Of a DNA stretch of 5,316 bases, positions 4,986 through 5,316 are shown one piece after another. Source of the DNA: Actinomycetales bacterium (GTDB taxonomy: Bacteria; Actinomycetota; Actinomycetes; Propionibacteriales; Nocardioidaceae); assembly GCA_012513165.1 (NCBI GenBank), contig JAAZCT010000061.1:1-5316 (forward strand). The letters run 5' to 3'. The notes below the pieces were generated by a model that worked only from the letters and a program-made list of their open reading frames with translations, had not been told where the DNA came from and did no database searches. The position numbers and the translations under genes are program-made. Each line of letters opens with the position of its first letter. Positions within the stretch are counted from its first letter, which is position 1.

Positions 4986-5316
4986 TCAGTTCCTCCTCGA
5001 GGTCTAGGTGCTCCGAGATTTCCTCGAGTTCGTCGAGGCTGGCGTCGTGGTGAGCACCCAAATAAGCGTCGATCACGCGGGGGTCTTGCATGACAGTTTC
5101 GGGAGTTCCTTCCGCGACGATCTGGCCTTGGGCCATCACGATGACCCAGTCTGAAATATCACGGACCATGTCCATATCGTGTTCGACGAACAGAACCGTT
5201 CGGCCTTCATCTCGTAGCGATTTAACGTGGCCGAGCAGCGACTGCTTCAAAGCCGGGTTAACACCGGCCATCGGCTCATCGAGCATGATCAACTCGGGAT
5301 CGGCCATGAGTGCACG
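4978..5316 (-). CDS. livG: ABC transporter ATP-binding protein LivG, C-terminal part (5' end outside window)
   Basis: The last 112 residues of the second ATPase of the Liv-type importer. The frame is open to the window edge and reads RALMADPELIMLDEP, so the visible part starts just before Walker B. Next come the D-loop region (MAGVNPALK) and the switch histidine in VLFVEHDMDMV; with the closing EGTPETVMQDPRVIDAYLG this marks it as LivG rather than LivF. The ATG at 5307 is an internal codon. After YLG, where the family often stops, there is an extra tail of about 25 residues, rich in Glu, Asp and Leu. The gene overlaps livF by 8 bp (ATGAGTGA). Walker A, the Q-loop and the signature lie outside the window, as presumably do the permease genes livH and livM upstream. 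Confidence 0.94.
   Translation of the reverse strand, partial: RALMADPELIMLDEPMAGVNPALKQSLLGHVKSLRDEGRTVLFVEHDMDMVRDISDWVIVMAQGQIVAEGTPETVMQDPRVIDAYLGAHHDASLDELEEISEHLDLEEELNE
4992..4997 (-). promoter_or_regulatory. livF ribosome binding site inside livG
   Basis: On the minus strand AGGAGG stands six bases before the livF ATG. It is formed by Glu codons (GAG GAG GAA) in the acidic tail of LivG, so the same bases serve both protein sequence and ribosome recruitment. It decides the livF start. Confidence 0.85.

Overview
The window looks like chromosomal housekeeping and transport DNA from an actinobacterium (Actinomycetota) of moderate-to-high GC. Three things point there: an ANTAR response regulator that matches mycobacterial PdtaR closely along its length, a probable leaderless GTG-started mRNA with a TANNNT -10 box, and a tRNA gene without an encoded CCA end. 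A moderate-GC member of the Actinomycetaceae or Micrococcales would fit, but genus cannot be fixed from this sequence.

Layout. (1) 1-563, plus strand: the 3' end of pyruvate kinase (pyk). (2) 571-1791, minus strand: a 12-helix MFS efflux-type permease, convergent with pyk, with only 7 bp between the stop codons. (3) 1834-1970, minus strand: tRNA-Leu(CAA) and its hairpin terminator. (4) 1999-2601, plus strand: the PdtaR-type regulator, divergent from the tRNA with only 28 bp between them. (5) 2602-2767: a 166-bp intergenic region with a CRP/GlxR-like palindrome, a possible -10 box, a leader hairpin and a strong ribosome binding site. (6) 2768-4033, plus strand: a LivK/LivJ-type lipoprotein. 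(7) 4026-4175: a hairpin over the livK stop codon, then two separate strand-specific terminators. (8) 4191-5316, minus strand: livF and the 3' end of livG, overlapping by 8 bp.

How the parts fit. The lipoprotein captures an amino acid or a similar small substrate outside the membrane. LivG and LivF are the two ATPases of the same importer type, and the LivH/LivM permeases are expected beyond the right edge on the minus strand. The binding protein is a separate, convergent transcription unit, so it can be made at a different level from the membrane complex. The regulator is a two-component output protein that acts on RNA; its kinase is not in the window. I found no convincing ANTAR target RNA in the livK leader, so a direct link between the regulator and the transporter is unproven.

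I do not see a new multi-gene system here. The points most worth a second look are regulatory: the GlxR-like site before livK, the compact divergent tRNA/regulator promoter region, the hairpins that contain stop codons, and a livF ribosome binding site encoded inside an acidic tail of LivG.
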